Below, in pieces: positions 36,413-48,314 of a stretch of DNA of 64,000 nucleotides. The notes under the pieces are model-generated. The model searched no databases, was not told where the DNA came from, and was given only the letters and a program-made list of their open reading frames with translations. Positions within the stretch are counted from its first letter, which is position 1; every line of letters begins with the position of its first letter. Position numbers and translations under genes: made by a program. Origin of the DNA: Hemileia vastatrix (taxonomy: Eukaryota > Basidiomycota > Pucciniomycetes > Pucciniales > Zaghouaniaceae); the NCBI GenBank assembly GCA_030280995.1, contig JASXTE010000002.1, forward strand, positions 33,779,683 through 33,843,682, in the 5' to 3' direction.

Positions 36413-39400
36413 ATGCCTCCATTTTTTCATGTATGTCAATGTCAAGATCTTGGATGTGTCAATAGAAAGTATCAAACTTCTTCTGGGTCCTTTGAAGTTG
36501 GTATGGCTTTCAAAAGCTCTAATTCTTATGCAAAACATCAAGAGGAAAGAAATAGGAAGGCCCAGATGGTTATTTCTTCCAACAATCCACTTAACATTGG
36601 AAGTTCCCGCTCCACAGAAACAGTAAGCTGTATATCTATAGTTCAATGTGAGAATTAAAGTCTTTATGATGTTTCAATGATTTATTACATAGGGGCAGTT
36701 GCTATTGGGGGCAGAAGTATCTTCAACAGTCTCTAGAAACTCAAATCTCGGGGAACGGTATAGCCAAATAATTATGTGGCAGGCAGCAAAGCTTTCTCTG
36801 ATTCATCATTTGAGCAAAGAAGGTTGTACTCAATTTTTGGATGAAGAAATTAAGAAGCTCAAACTTCTAGGTGATAGTGGAATACTGGATTCTGATAGCA
36901 TTGTCCGCCTGGTCCCACGCTCGATAGATACAGTTTTTAGTCGATTAAAGCTCAATCAATCATTTTTCACTAAAACATGCTGTCCTAAATGCTTTGCTCT
37001 TTATGAGTATAACTCTGAATCTCAACCATCTATACTATGTTGCAATCAACCGTTTCTTTCATCATCAAAGCGCTATTTAAAAATGTTTGGAGCAGGACAA
37101 ATTGCAGTTAAATGTGATGAAAGGCTGTATTTGATGGAGGAACATCAAGAACATGTAAAATACTTATCTCTTAAAACATTTCATCACCATTCTTTTATCG
37201 ACTGGCTTAAGGAAAAGATCAAACTGTTCAAATTTGAGCTTCTGATTGAGAAGAAAACCCCTGTGGCAGAACGTGTAGAGTGTGATTTGATGAAGGATGT
37301 TTGTGATGGTTCAATTTGGAAAAACTTTCCCATAACCACTCCAGCTCTGGATAGCAATGATGATGAATATACGATAACTTCAGGCAACTTAATGTTTACT
37401 TTATATGTCGACTGGTTTAGGCCTGGTGGCAATAGGATTGGAGGTCATCAGAAGTCTGTAGGCAATATTATGATGGTGTGTATGAACCTACCTCAAGAAG
37501 ATAGATACAAAATGGAAAATCTTTTTTTGTATTCTATTATACCCGGACCAACAGAACCCACAAGTGAACAGCTTAATCACCTTCTAAAACCACTGGTTAA
37601 TGATCTACAAACTCTATGGGATGGTATATTGATTGAAAAGACACATCTTTATCCACGAGGCCGGAAATTAAGAGTTGCATTGTTCTCTTTGATAGGTGAC
37701 ATTCCTGCAATACGAAAATTGGCTGGCTTTTCGAGTCACTCTGCAAAAATGTTCTGCTCTTTCTGTAATATCTCTAAAGATGAAATTAGTGAAAAGAATG
37801 TGGGAAATTTTTCATTACGGAATCATGAGGATCATATGTGCTGGGCAACAAAGTGGAAAAATTCTAAGTCACATTGGGAGCGTGTATCAATTGTTCAAAA
37901 TCATGGGGTACGATGGAGTGAGCTGAATAACCTTGAATATTGGCGTCCAACTGAATATTGCTCAATTGATGTTATGCATTCACATATGCTTGGCAACCTA
38001 AAAGATCACAGTCTAAGCTATTTTCAAATCCAAAATGCAGCAAAAGATCTAGAAAGAAAGCTGGAAAAGGATAAAAATTGGCATGTAAGAGAAGAAGATG
38101 ATGATTTCTTTTCTGATACTTCACTGCACAAACATTCGAAAAAACGTAGAAGTAGCTTAAGCACCACGAATAATGATGATGATGATACAGGACACACGAG
38201 ACAGCACAAGCGGCAAAGACGTACGAGTTCAAGACAGTCATCAAGTCATCATGGACTAGATAATGAAGGATTGGGAACAAATCGATCAAGAAGCCAGAGT
38301 AGGTCATCCAGCTCCAAATTTATTCCTCCATATAGCGATGTGGCCTCAGTACAGTCTCAAAGCAGTGAAAGTAGGAATTCATTGTATAACTTAAGGCAAA
38401 GAAGCATTAGCATATCACAGAGTGAAGGATCTCACTCATCAAATGAGACAGCTAGAGATGAAGAAAATAAAAGGAAAGGTAAGGAGAAAGAAAATGAAGG
38501 TAGTAGTAATCCACGAATCACAGCAGCAGAGCTACAGGTTGTATGGAAGATGATTGATCAAGTAAGAAGACCTTCCTGGCTAACACGAGTTCCAAAATCA
38601 GTAGGATCTAAAAAGGCAGGATCCCTCAAGGCAGCAGAATGGCACATGCTGTATACTCTCTACTTCCCTTTGTCACTTATACCCCTTTGGTTTGAAAAAT
38701 TTAAAGAATCTGAATCTTCAGCTTCCTCAGCTGATAAACCAAGAGAATATTATCTTCTCAAGTCACTTGTAACATTATGCTCGATCACCAATTTTTTGAC
38801 ATTAAAAAATATACAGACTAATGAGCTTAAAGATCTAGATCAATTTCTGTTAGAGTATCGTGAGTGCCTTGAAGAGGGTTGGAAGAATATTAATGCAAAG
38901 CCAAATCTGCATATCACTCAACATTATCCTGAAATGATAAAGCGTCTTGGTCCACCATCAGGTACAGCTACTTGGTCTGGAGAGCGGGTGAATCATATAT
39001 TATCTGAAATTCCAAACAATCACCATCCACGTATGTAATGTTTGTAAGAAATGATTTAAAAACTCAGCTGTGCTAATTTATTAATATTTACCACAGGAGA
39101 GATACCGCTAACAATGCTCAAACATTGGTATCGGAAGTCTAGGGTATTAGATCTTGGTGAAGCTGAAGATAATGATCAATGTGAGACTAAAAAAATCCAT
39201 ATTGATCTCGATAAACAAAACAAATGGATCCATCTAAGTATGGCATTATTTACTAAATGGGTAAGGGCACGAATGGGAAAAGAAACTTCAAGACGGGCTT
39301 TGACACCATCGGAGAAAAGTGGGGATCGGGTAGTTGAAAATGTAGCAAGCATATTGATACATGGAAAGAGGTTTACTAGTTACCATCGACACATTGCTAA

Positions 39401-39800
39401 TTCAACAATTGAATTCTACTATGGAAAAGATAGCCAGTTTGGGCAAATTGATGATCTTTTCAGATCAAAGGAAGAGATTGATCAAATATATTTAATAGTA
39501 AGTCCTTTCAAAGAGCTCCGTCCAGAAGAAACATCAAAGGATCCCTATGAGCTTTTCCCACAAGTGCATTGTCGGTTAGTAAGAGTAGCCAAAGCAACTC
39601 AAATTGTGATTAAGAAAGATGCAATAATTGGACATGCAGCTACTGTCGAGCACAAAAAAGGAATGTTTGGAATCAAAGACGAGGTTGTCACTGCCATTGG
39701 ACTGCAGACAGTAGTGAGTGAAAAAATTAATCAAATTTATTTTCTGTTGACTAACATCTTTGTGTTAATTTGGGATTCGGGAAATTTGTAGGATTGGTGA
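36413..39800 (+). CDS. Plavaka/CACTA-type DDE transposase
   Basis: Exons 36413-36622, 36693-39030, 39097-39713 and 39792-39800 join in frame to 1057 residues; the last exon encodes only DW before the stop and could be replaced by read-through to 39791. The N-terminus has a Cys cluster (FHVCQCQDLGC), and residues 165-190 a second (CCPKCFALYEYN, CCNQPF). The DDE core shows LYVDWFRPGGNRIGGHQ (Asp 310), then LIGDIPAIRKLAGFSSHSAK and FCSFCNI (Asp 406), then EYCSIDVMHSHMLGNLKDH (Asp 496). TWSGERVNHILSEIPNNHHP carries the likely catalytic Glu, about residue 834. Also typical is LFLYSIIPGPTEPTSEQLNH. A low-complexity Ser/Arg/Asp block of about 130 residues separates Asp 496 from the Glu. It would cut and join the CACC..GGTG ends. 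All core residues are present, so it may be active. Confidence 0.88.
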
Positions 39801-40217
39801 TATTTGTAAATGGTGAAAGAAATAATTCAATGCTCGATTAAAAAATGCAATGCATCCAACTTACCTTATCATAAACCAGTGAACAATTACTTTGGTTGCT
39901 TTTATTGCGAGAGAACCCATGCTTTCAATGAGTCATTTTTATCTTAAATGTAAGAATGAAAGAAATAAAATCATGATAATGAGAAATATGATAAAATTTT
40001 TACTTAATGAATGATCTTCTTGCTCATTCATCTACTATAAATAGTTTGACCTTCCAACTTTAGCTGATAGCTATATATTATTCACTTTATTTTTCGACAA
40101 GAGAACATACACGTTTACAAGACTATATACATAGTATCTTTTTTTACTTTAGCTTTGATAGGTATAAATTTTAACAACTGATTATTTTTATTTTATTTTA
40201 TTTTATTACAGTTCATT
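39801..40217. promoter_or_regulatory. Spacer upstream of unknown protein B
   Basis: 417 bp of AT-rich DNA lie between the transposase and the next gene in the same direction. It contains a repeated ATTTTATTTTATTTTATT run just before the start codon. It is a probable promoter or 5' UTR; no specific site is recognised. Confidence 0.4.
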
Positions 40218-41895
40218 ATGGATGATAATTTTGAAGGGATGTCTGTTGACCCAACCGATTCTGATTGTTTTCCGCCTCAACATACTAATACTGGAAATAC
40301 TCCTCCACCACCCTCTGCTGATCCACCTCCAGATGCATCTCAATCTGTACCACCTAATCCTAACCCACCACCTAATCCCAATCCAGGCCAAGAGTCTCAT
40401 TCAGAACCGAGAAATTTTAATCCCAATCATCCTTCTGCTTCTGAAAGTGCTGATCAGCAAGCTGATCAGCTAGGAAGAGATTGGGCTAGTGAAGTATTGA
40501 GGGAATTTTTCGGAGACCAATCATCATCTGCTCAGCCTAACCAAGGAGCAAGCACAAGTGGAGCAGGTAAGTAAAATTTGTAGTGTATTCTTTTATTGAA
40601 AAATAACCAATTTAATTAACTTATTTGAATTGTTAGTGAATCCCTCAATCATTATGGGTATCAGTGATTACCACAGACTCAATTCAGCAGAGTCTCATGA
40701 GCGAGAACGGGGGTTAAGGGCTGTAAGAGGCTTAGTTAGAAGGAATGATGTTCCCAGGAGCTCGGACAGTCTAAATAGAAATATTTACCACTTTCTGAAG
40801 TATTGTCTTGGGGGACCAACACAAATATCAAAATATCCTGCGAGCCCAACACCTTTGGAGATTGAAAATTGGAAAGATTGGAGCCAATTCAAACTAAAAA
40901 CCATTCAAACTGTCCTAACCCAAGTCCAATCTTCTAACCGTGCCAATTCTGCAGCTGATCGACAATTTCTGATAACCAATTCTATAGCCTTCTTGCGATC
41001 CAAAATTCGACTACCCGAATTTTTTCCAGCACCTGAGCCTCGAGGACTAAAAGGAGGAGCACCGATCCCACTTTCTGTCAAAGGAAACTTAGAGCGTGAA
41101 TTGCAAGAAAAAGGTTTTCGGAAATTCACGTTTGATTGGACTTGCCGTGATTTTTCAGAATCAACTTGGAATCAAGTCATGGGAAGCATAGTATGCGACC
41201 ACTGTACCAGATGGCTCACCACCTTGAATACAATCGATCAGTCAAAGCTTCAGTTCACTCAATGTGTTATTGAGAAATGGGTAGTTAATAAGGGGAAGGA
41301 GATGATAAGGTTGTTTGGGCAAGAAGAGGAAAGGGTAGCAAGAGAAAAGATTGAAAAGAGGGCAAGGGCACAAGTAAAACGTTATCAGACCAAGGTAAGT
41401 TTTTAATTTTACTTTGCTTTTTGTTATTATGAAGCTGATTTAGTTGGAATTCAGATTGCTAGTGCACGCTACAAGTTAGCAAGAGATCTCTGCAGTGATG
41501 TGCCAGGTTTTGTTGTGCTTTTTCATGATACTAGGTGCATCTCTGATATTGAGGAAGGCCCAGCACCAGCCCCAACTGCACCTATCCGAGCTATTCCTGG
41601 ATGGCGAAATCCTGAACTCAATGATTTGTTTAAAAAAATGGATAAGATGACAAAGGACTTAGCCCATACACCAGCTCAAAAAAAATCAACATTAAAAACA
41701 TATTCACGGTCATCAGAAAGGACAGTTGCACAAAATGGTATATTCAATGTTCCCAAATACCTCCCCAAGAATTGCTATTCAGCAACATTTTTGCAAGGAT
41801 TATCTGTGAATGAACGTGAGTCACTTGGGGTTGGAGCTGATATTGATCTGGTAAAGATTCGGGAATCAATTAATAGAGCATCAACATCATCATAA
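40218..41895 (+). CDS. Unknown protein B of the giant transposon
   Basis: Three exons (40218-40566, 40637-41394, 41455-41895), introns GT..AG, give 515 residues. Residues 1-116 are Pro/Asn/Ser-rich and acidic (PPNPNPPPNPNPGQESHSEP), probably disordered. The rest is folded-looking and ends GVGADIDLVKIRESINRAS. A Lys/Arg/Glu helix (EEERVAREKIEKRARAQVKR) sits near residue 360. The segments FTFDWTCRDFSESTWNQV and VPKYLPKNCYSATFLQGLS resemble protein A of the same element (34216-35364). I do not know this family. Position downstream of the transposase suggests a transposon accessory protein, like TnpA-type end-binding proteins of CACTA elements, but that is only an analogy. Some similar proteins may be annotated as hypothetical in rust genomes. 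Confidence 0.7.
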
Positions 41896-42092
41896 CTTAG
41901 GTATAACGGTGATCTTCTGTGTAATATAGCTATCTTATATTGAATTTTATGTATTCTGTTTTTTTTCAAAGCAGCTTGGTAAATGTTATAAAGTGATATT
42001 GAGAGAGAGTAACATTTTATTTAAGAAAAACAAATAATGTATGAGATATAAAAATGTATTTTCAACAAATTGATGGTCCATACCTCTTTATG

Positions 42093-44052
42093 TCACATTT
42101 ATGTATCCATATTAATTTCAATCGAATTTAATGTTGACCAATACATAGTGAATACACGCTATGCCACTTATACTTGCCAGGCATTGCTACCATTAAATAT
42201 GCCAGTATCAAAAATTAATTTCGATCGAAATTAATGAGCATGATAATCATGAATTTCTGGAGTCAACTGCTTATTTTTATGCATGGTGCCTTGCCAACAT
42301 TAATTTCGATCGAAATTACTTTTGATACTGGCATATTGCATGGTGTCTATTCCTGGAAAGTGTAAGTGGCATAGTGTGTATTCATTACGTATTGGTCAAC
42401 ATTAATTTCAATAGAATTTAATATTGACATTTTCATATTGAACCCAAACCAGCAAACGACCCAAAAAATTCTTCATAAAACTGCTCATTAATTTCGATCG
42501 AAATTAGTGAGCACCATATACATATTGAATGGTAGTTATATCTGGTGTGTGTAAGTTGTAAAGCTTGTGTTCAATGTTTATTGGTCAACATTAATTTTGA
42601 TTGAAATTAATATTAATGTGTAAATGATATTTACATGCTCAATATGCATTGTAATGTGTTTACTTAACAATAGAGTGCCCTACTTTTCATCTTACATAAA
42701 AATGCTTGGTAGCATGTCAAATTCAATTTTTATTAAAATTAATGTTGACATGTTACCATGCATAACAGTAAGCAACTGACTGAATAAATTGATGATAATC
42801 ATGAACCTTAATTTCGATCGAAATTAATGTTGCCAAGTGCAGATTGAAAAAAAGCTATGCCACTTACACTAGCCAGGCATATTTACTATTTATTATGTAT
42901 TGGTCAACATTAATTTTTATAGAAATTAATATGGATATGTAAATTTTATATTTACCCTCAACATGTATAGTAAATTTCAATACTTAAAAATACTTGCCGT
43001 CCTTTACATGTCATGCAAAAAAGCATTATATCATTTCAACATTAATTTTGATCAAAATTAATGTTGGAATGCCATTATGCATTGAAACAACTAACTGACT
43101 GAAAAAGTTCATGATCAAAATGCTCATTAATTTTGATCAAAATTAATGTTGACCAATAAACATTGAACACAAGCTTTACAACTTACACACACCAGATATA
43201 ACTACCATTCAATATGTATATGGTGCTCACTAATTTCGATCGAAATTAATGAGCAGTTTTATGAAGAATTTTTTGGGTCGTTTGCTGGTTTGGGTTCAAT
43301 ATGAAAATGTCAATATTAAATTCTATTGAAATTAATGTTGACCAATACATAATGAATACACACTATGCCACTTACACTTTCCAGGCATATATACATGCAA
43401 TATGCCAGTATCAAAAGTAATTTCGATCGAAATTAATGTTGGCAAGGCACCATGCATAAAAATAAGCAGTTGACTCCAGAAATTCATGATTATCATGCTC
43501 ATTAATTTCGATCGAAATTAATTTTTGATACTGGCATATTTAATGGTAGCTATGCCTGGAAAGTGTAAGTGGCATAGCATGTATTCATTATGTATTAGTC
43601 AACATTAATTTCGATCGAAATTAATATGGACATGGACTATGCATAAAATTCCTATAAGTATAGGTAAGCTAAGCAGTTAGATAAACTGGTTTGATCAAGT
43701 ACACCATATAAAAATTGATGTTTTAATGCCTTGGTTAATTTCGATCAAAATTAATATTAAGCCATGCATGTTGAATTTTATCTATTTCTGTGTAGTCCAT
43801 GTGAAATGGCTTGTATTCAATATGCAGGGGTCTATATTAATTTCGATCGAAATTATGAGGTTCATTGCCTCATAAATTTGATGGTTTCTGTCAGTGTTTC
43901 ATGCATGGTGCCATCTGATACTTGTTGATTCCTATCAAAATTAATTTCAACACCAATATATTGAATACAAACCATGGCACTTACAGTACTTGGTCATAGC
44001 TAAAATTCAATATGCTAGTCTCAAAATTAATTTCGATAGAAATTAATCAGGA
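42093..44052. repeat. Array of about 20 palindromes, consensus TTAATTTCGATCGAAATTAA
   Basis: Nine copies keep the perfect 14-bp core ATTTCGATCGAAAT (near 42218, 42304, 42490, 42812, 43232, 43421, 43505, 43609, 43840). About eleven others are variants such as ATTTTGATCAAAAT or ATTTCAATAGAATT. Spacing is mostly 80-110 bp. Linkers are also related, with phrases GTTGACCAATACATAATGAA and ACTTACACTTTCCAGGCAT. No ORF covers the array. It lies between unknown protein B and the next gene of the giant transposon. Confidence 0.9.
42097..43640. repeat. 1.5-kb inverted repeat centred at 42868
   Basis: 42471-42600 equals the reverse complement of 43137-43266 almost without mismatch. 42391-42400 pairs with 43337-43346, and the outer parts around 42120-42390 pair with 43347-43620. 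All pairs share the symmetry axis 42868.5. The central 500 bp are less symmetrical. A transcript through it would fold into a long hairpin. It coincides with the palindrome array. Confidence 0.85.
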
Positions 44053-45082
44053 TCCATGAAGTTTATCAATAGTGTATGAGTTAAGTTTCAAGTCATATGT
44101 TTCATCATTTTCTTGCACCCATTTCTAGGTTATCTCAACAATTTTTTTCAAGTTTTATTATATTAATCAAAACTGTGGTAAGTTGTGAAAAATTAGCTAA
44201 TCCAAATCTCAAATTGAATATTAATATTTTAATAATTTTGAATGTTGCTTAAGGTATTTCATTGGGTGATTCATAATAATATTTTATCAACTTAGTAGTC
44301 CTATAACTTTTGAAAAGTAACAATTTTGGTATAGTTAGGGACAACAATGCAATATCTTGTGCAGACTAAGATATATTGCAAAATAAAACTATTCAATTTT
44401 TTTTTTTCCCTTAGTTGTATCCAAGTTTATCAAAGGTTTGGTCACGGTGCCCACACCCTAGCCTGACACTCCTCCTGTCACTTAAAAAACAAATTCTTAT
44501 CTTAAATTCTAATGTTACCAATTTTATATTTATAATTCATTTCTTGTTTGATGAGGCATATCAGTATATATGTGAATCTCGCATTGTCATCTGAAATTAA
44601 ATTTAACAAATATTCATAAAGGATTATCCTTTTTTTTCATATAATATACTAATTAAGTGTATCTCCATTGTTTAGGAGTAAATTCTAATTTAAAAAATTT
44701 TGTATTTACCCGTGGCAATTTGAATATGGGATATAAATTTGTTATTATTTGTTTTTCACACTAAAAGTCCCCAAAGAATTACTAGTATTTTCTGTTAGCT
44801 ACATCAAATTTCGCTTCAATATAAACAGATTGTGATTTAGCATGTTACTCAGTTTACCCCACTATGAATAATACATGTTAAAAAAAGCTCAAATAATATA
44901 AAATCCCCCTCTTTATGTTTTCTGTTTCTTTCATCCTCACTTTAATTTTAATCTTATTCAATTTTTTATCCTATTAAAATATCAACTTCAATTTTCTAGA
45001 ATAGAGTTTCTTATAATTATTCATCATATTACATCATAATTTTTTGATATCAAATACTTTTTTTTAATATTCATTAATCAAT
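44053..45082. other. AT-rich spacer before the next transposon gene
   Basis: No gene. It has one less AT-rich patch (44430-44490: GGTCACGGTGCCCACACC). The last 100 bp before the start codon are probably promoter and 5' UTR. Confidence 0.4.
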
Positions 45083-47515
45083 ATGTCTAGTATACAAAAT
45101 CCTACACCTCCACTTTGTATGTATATCATGTTCCTCTCTCTTAATTTATATATTTCACTTATGTTCTATATCTTTTTTTTTTCAAAAATTTGATTTTCCA
45201 GCATCCAAATGTGTTTCATCCCACTCTCTGATTGATACTCGCTTTGAAGCTTTTGAGCTTGCACCATGTCTGCCACATGGCATGGCACCTAACCCTCCTG
45301 TACTTAGCAATGAGAGGCAGGAAATAACGAGAGTTCAGTATCGCAATTTACTTGAATTGGCTAGAGATAAAACAGAAGAGCTTGTCAAGATCCTTAACAA
45401 TAATCCTTCTCCTTCATATTTATCTAACCCTTGTAATGAATTACTCCAATATGTGAAAAGCCTTGAAAAATGTATGTTCATCACCTTTTTTGTCTCCTTT
45501 TAAATTAGTAGATAAGATTATTAATATTTTTTTTTCTTCATATATATTTGTAGCTTATGAGGAGGGTATGATTCCTCCTGATGAAGTCATTGTCATTAGG
45601 GATGATGATGAGACAGATGAACCATCAGCTTCAACTCATGCTTCAACTTCTAAGGAAAATCTTGAAACACCTGTTATCCGCTCCAAGAAAAAGAGATTAT
45701 CCCAAGGCTCCTCTTTTGTTCGACGTATTAAACCGGCTTCTGCTAATGAATTTTCTGATGTATCAAATAATAAATCTCAAAAAAAAAGCAAAGGTTTTGA
45801 TAATGAGTATATTCTTGTTTCCTTTTTTTTTTATTGTTATTCTTTTATCTTTAAAATTCAATCATATATCTCTTTTATTGCTTACATATTGTACTTTTTA
45901 TCTTTCTTTTGATATTTTGTACCAGAAACTCACCTGCTGTAGATTGTTCCATCCATAAACGCCCTCTCCCTGATGAAGATGATGAAAAGAGCAATGAAAA
46001 TAGCGATGATCAACTATCAGAATATGAAGCTATGCTTGTTCATCAAAAAAAGCAAAGTTTAAAATCTTCTTCAAGACATGTTGATATGTTTGATAAAGAT
46101 GATGATTCAAACAGCTCATCACCGAATTCCTTCATTTCTAAGAAGCAATACCCATCACCTCCTAAATTACCTACTTTGACCTCTTTGAAAGCTTCTCTAC
46201 CAATGAAATCAACTCCAATCAAGATATCGAAAAAACCTCTAACTTATTCACCCTCAGTTCTAAAAGAATCTGATTTGCAGGAGGAATTCTGTAAAATTCA
46301 TAATTTTTATAAAGGTAGAATCAGCACGGCAAAGGTCCTAAGGTCGTGGTTGGAAATTGTTACTCTCCTCGAATTACGCTCTTCTACTTATTCCCAAGAA
46401 CCCATGTCAAATATTCCAATGTTTACTTTTCATTGGGAAAAATCTTGTGGAGAAGATTGGCTTTCAAAACTTACTGAGTTATGTAAGTTACCATAATTTT
46501 TAGTCTTGACTTTTGTTCTTTTACTTATTTTTTTTTTCCTTTTGTAGCAAATATTTTTTTAGAGATTGATAGCTCACAGCTATGGGTACTCGATAATATT
46601 GATTTCAAAAAAATGGAAGATTTATGTGATCCTGATGGTTTAAATACTGAAATTCTTTCCTCAACAAAGAAAACGGATCACCCTGAATCCAATCTTATCC
46701 GAATGCTCATGAGATTAATGATCCCAAGTGACCACTGCCGTTCTTCATGGGTATCTCTTATATCATCTTCACTTTATCTGACCGCACATGAATTCAGCCA
46801 GCTTCCATCACATCAAAACATTAACTCAGATTGTCCAATTGAACGTGGTCTTCAGCTTCTAGCTCACCTTTCAAATCTGAAGAGTCCGATTTCTGATGGC
46901 TTAGAAGTTGGTCCCACTGCACTTCAAACCCGTGATATATCAATGTCAACTCTTCTTCAAATCAGCAATATTATCATTGATATAATTATGTCAATTATCA
47001 TTCTTAAATCAAAATATTGTGCTGCAACAATATCAAGTGGCAAGACTAGTGAAGCTCAACAATCAAGTGAGAAAAACGAAAATACTGAACTGACTATAAG
47101 GAGAGAGAAACAAAAGGCTGCACTAAACAAAATAAATTCTGAATACTCCCACCACCGATATCAATCTTTCACATTCTATATAATTGATGGTGTCCGTGGT
47201 TTATTTCTGAGCTCTCAAGATCATAGATTGGCTTCAGCAGCTGATTGCTTGGAGGTAATATCAGAAGTTAAGTTTCTTAATTTACATGAAAAAAAAAATC
47301 ATTTGATGGAAGAAATAATTTGGAAAAATTTAAATAACTATATTTTAACATTAATAAAACCTTTTATAGGCAAGTGTGATCCATTTCCTTTAAAATTTGA
47401 TACCCCAAGTCCTCCGGGAATTGCTAGGGCTATTTCTGCAGATTTTCTTAATCACTGGAGCTCCATTCAGCCAGTATCACCTTTTTTTGCTAAACATAGC
47501 CTTTCAATAAATTAA
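45083..47515 (+). CDS. Unknown protein C of the giant transposon
   Basis: Five exons (45083-45116, 45202-45471, 45554-45806, 45926-46482, 46548-47515), all introns GT..AG, give 693 residues. The short first exon encodes MSSIQNPTPPL. The N-terminal half is Ser/Asp/Glu/Lys-rich with basic patches (RSKKKRLSQGSSFVRRIKP, NNKSQKKSKGF) and is probably disordered and nuclear. The C-terminal half looks folded (LQEEFCKIHNFYKGRIS, MFTFHWEKSCGEDWLSKL, FTFYIIDGVRGLFLSSQDHR). The final part from GKCDPFPLKFDTPSPPG might follow another intron (47255 to 47369), but removing it breaks the frame, so read-through is kept. The family is not recognised. The gene is intact and co-directional with the transposase. 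Confidence 0.65.
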
Positions 47516-48314
47516 TATTCCAACATGTAAATAGATAAAGTTCTTTCTATATGATATATCTTGTATAATTCAAGTTATTTTCCTTCAAATACGTCAAAAA
47601 TGTGACCATCTTTGAAATTTATTAAGTAACCTTTGACATGATTTTCTAAATTAATTATTAAAAAAAATTATTGTAAGTCCAGCAATAACAAAGATTTTAA
47701 AATCTACTTATATGATTTCAAATACTTGTATTAAATTCTTAAATATTTTATTGTTTATATAAAAATATGATAACTGCTCTAGTTTTGTTACTTTACCTTT
47801 AATATTATATAATCTATTATTTATTACAAATATTTTCGTTGATTGTAACATTTTTAATCAGAAGTAGAACAATTTAAATAATTAAATGAGTACATTCTTA
47901 AAAAAATACAATTTAATCTATCATTGATTCAAAATTCTTTCTTCAACTCTTTATTATTACCTTTTTTATTAATAAGCCTGTTTGACCTAAAATACTATAC
48001 AGTTAATTTGGTAGCATTAAAAGCACATTTTTATGGCTAATATATTTCAAATTCTTTATTATAGTTTTTTTTATTTTAGAACCTTTGCTACCAATTTAAT
48101 AAAAATGACATTTAAAGATTTCACAACTTATATATTTCCTCAAAAGTAAATCAAATTTTCTTATAATATTATGAAAAAAAATTATTTTATTTCACAAATA
48201 AAAGAAATAGATAATACTATAATTATCAAAACTGAAAATGTTACAGCTACTCCCAGTATTTATCATGTTTAAATTTGCATTAAGTTGTGTATATATAATA
48301 TAAATTTTTAATAT
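47516..48314. other. AT-rich region between convergent genes
   Basis: The region lies between the ends of unknown protein C (plus) and the TET/JBP-like gene (minus). It probably holds both 3' ends; no gene or structured repeat is seen. Confidence 0.45.

Noticed and set aside
40206..40473. ORFs opposite or out of frame with the Pro-rich start of protein B
   Set aside because: They are shadows of the repetitive CCACCTAATCC coding sequence; only the 40218 frame splices to the downstream exons.
42093..44052. Palindrome array as a CRISPR array
   Set aside because: Repeats are imperfect palindromes with related, not unique, linkers, and the context is a eukaryotic transposon with introns.
47255..47369. 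A further intron in unknown protein C
   Set aside because: GT and AG are present, but removing 115 bp shifts the frame away from the downstream coding sequence; read-through keeps it open.
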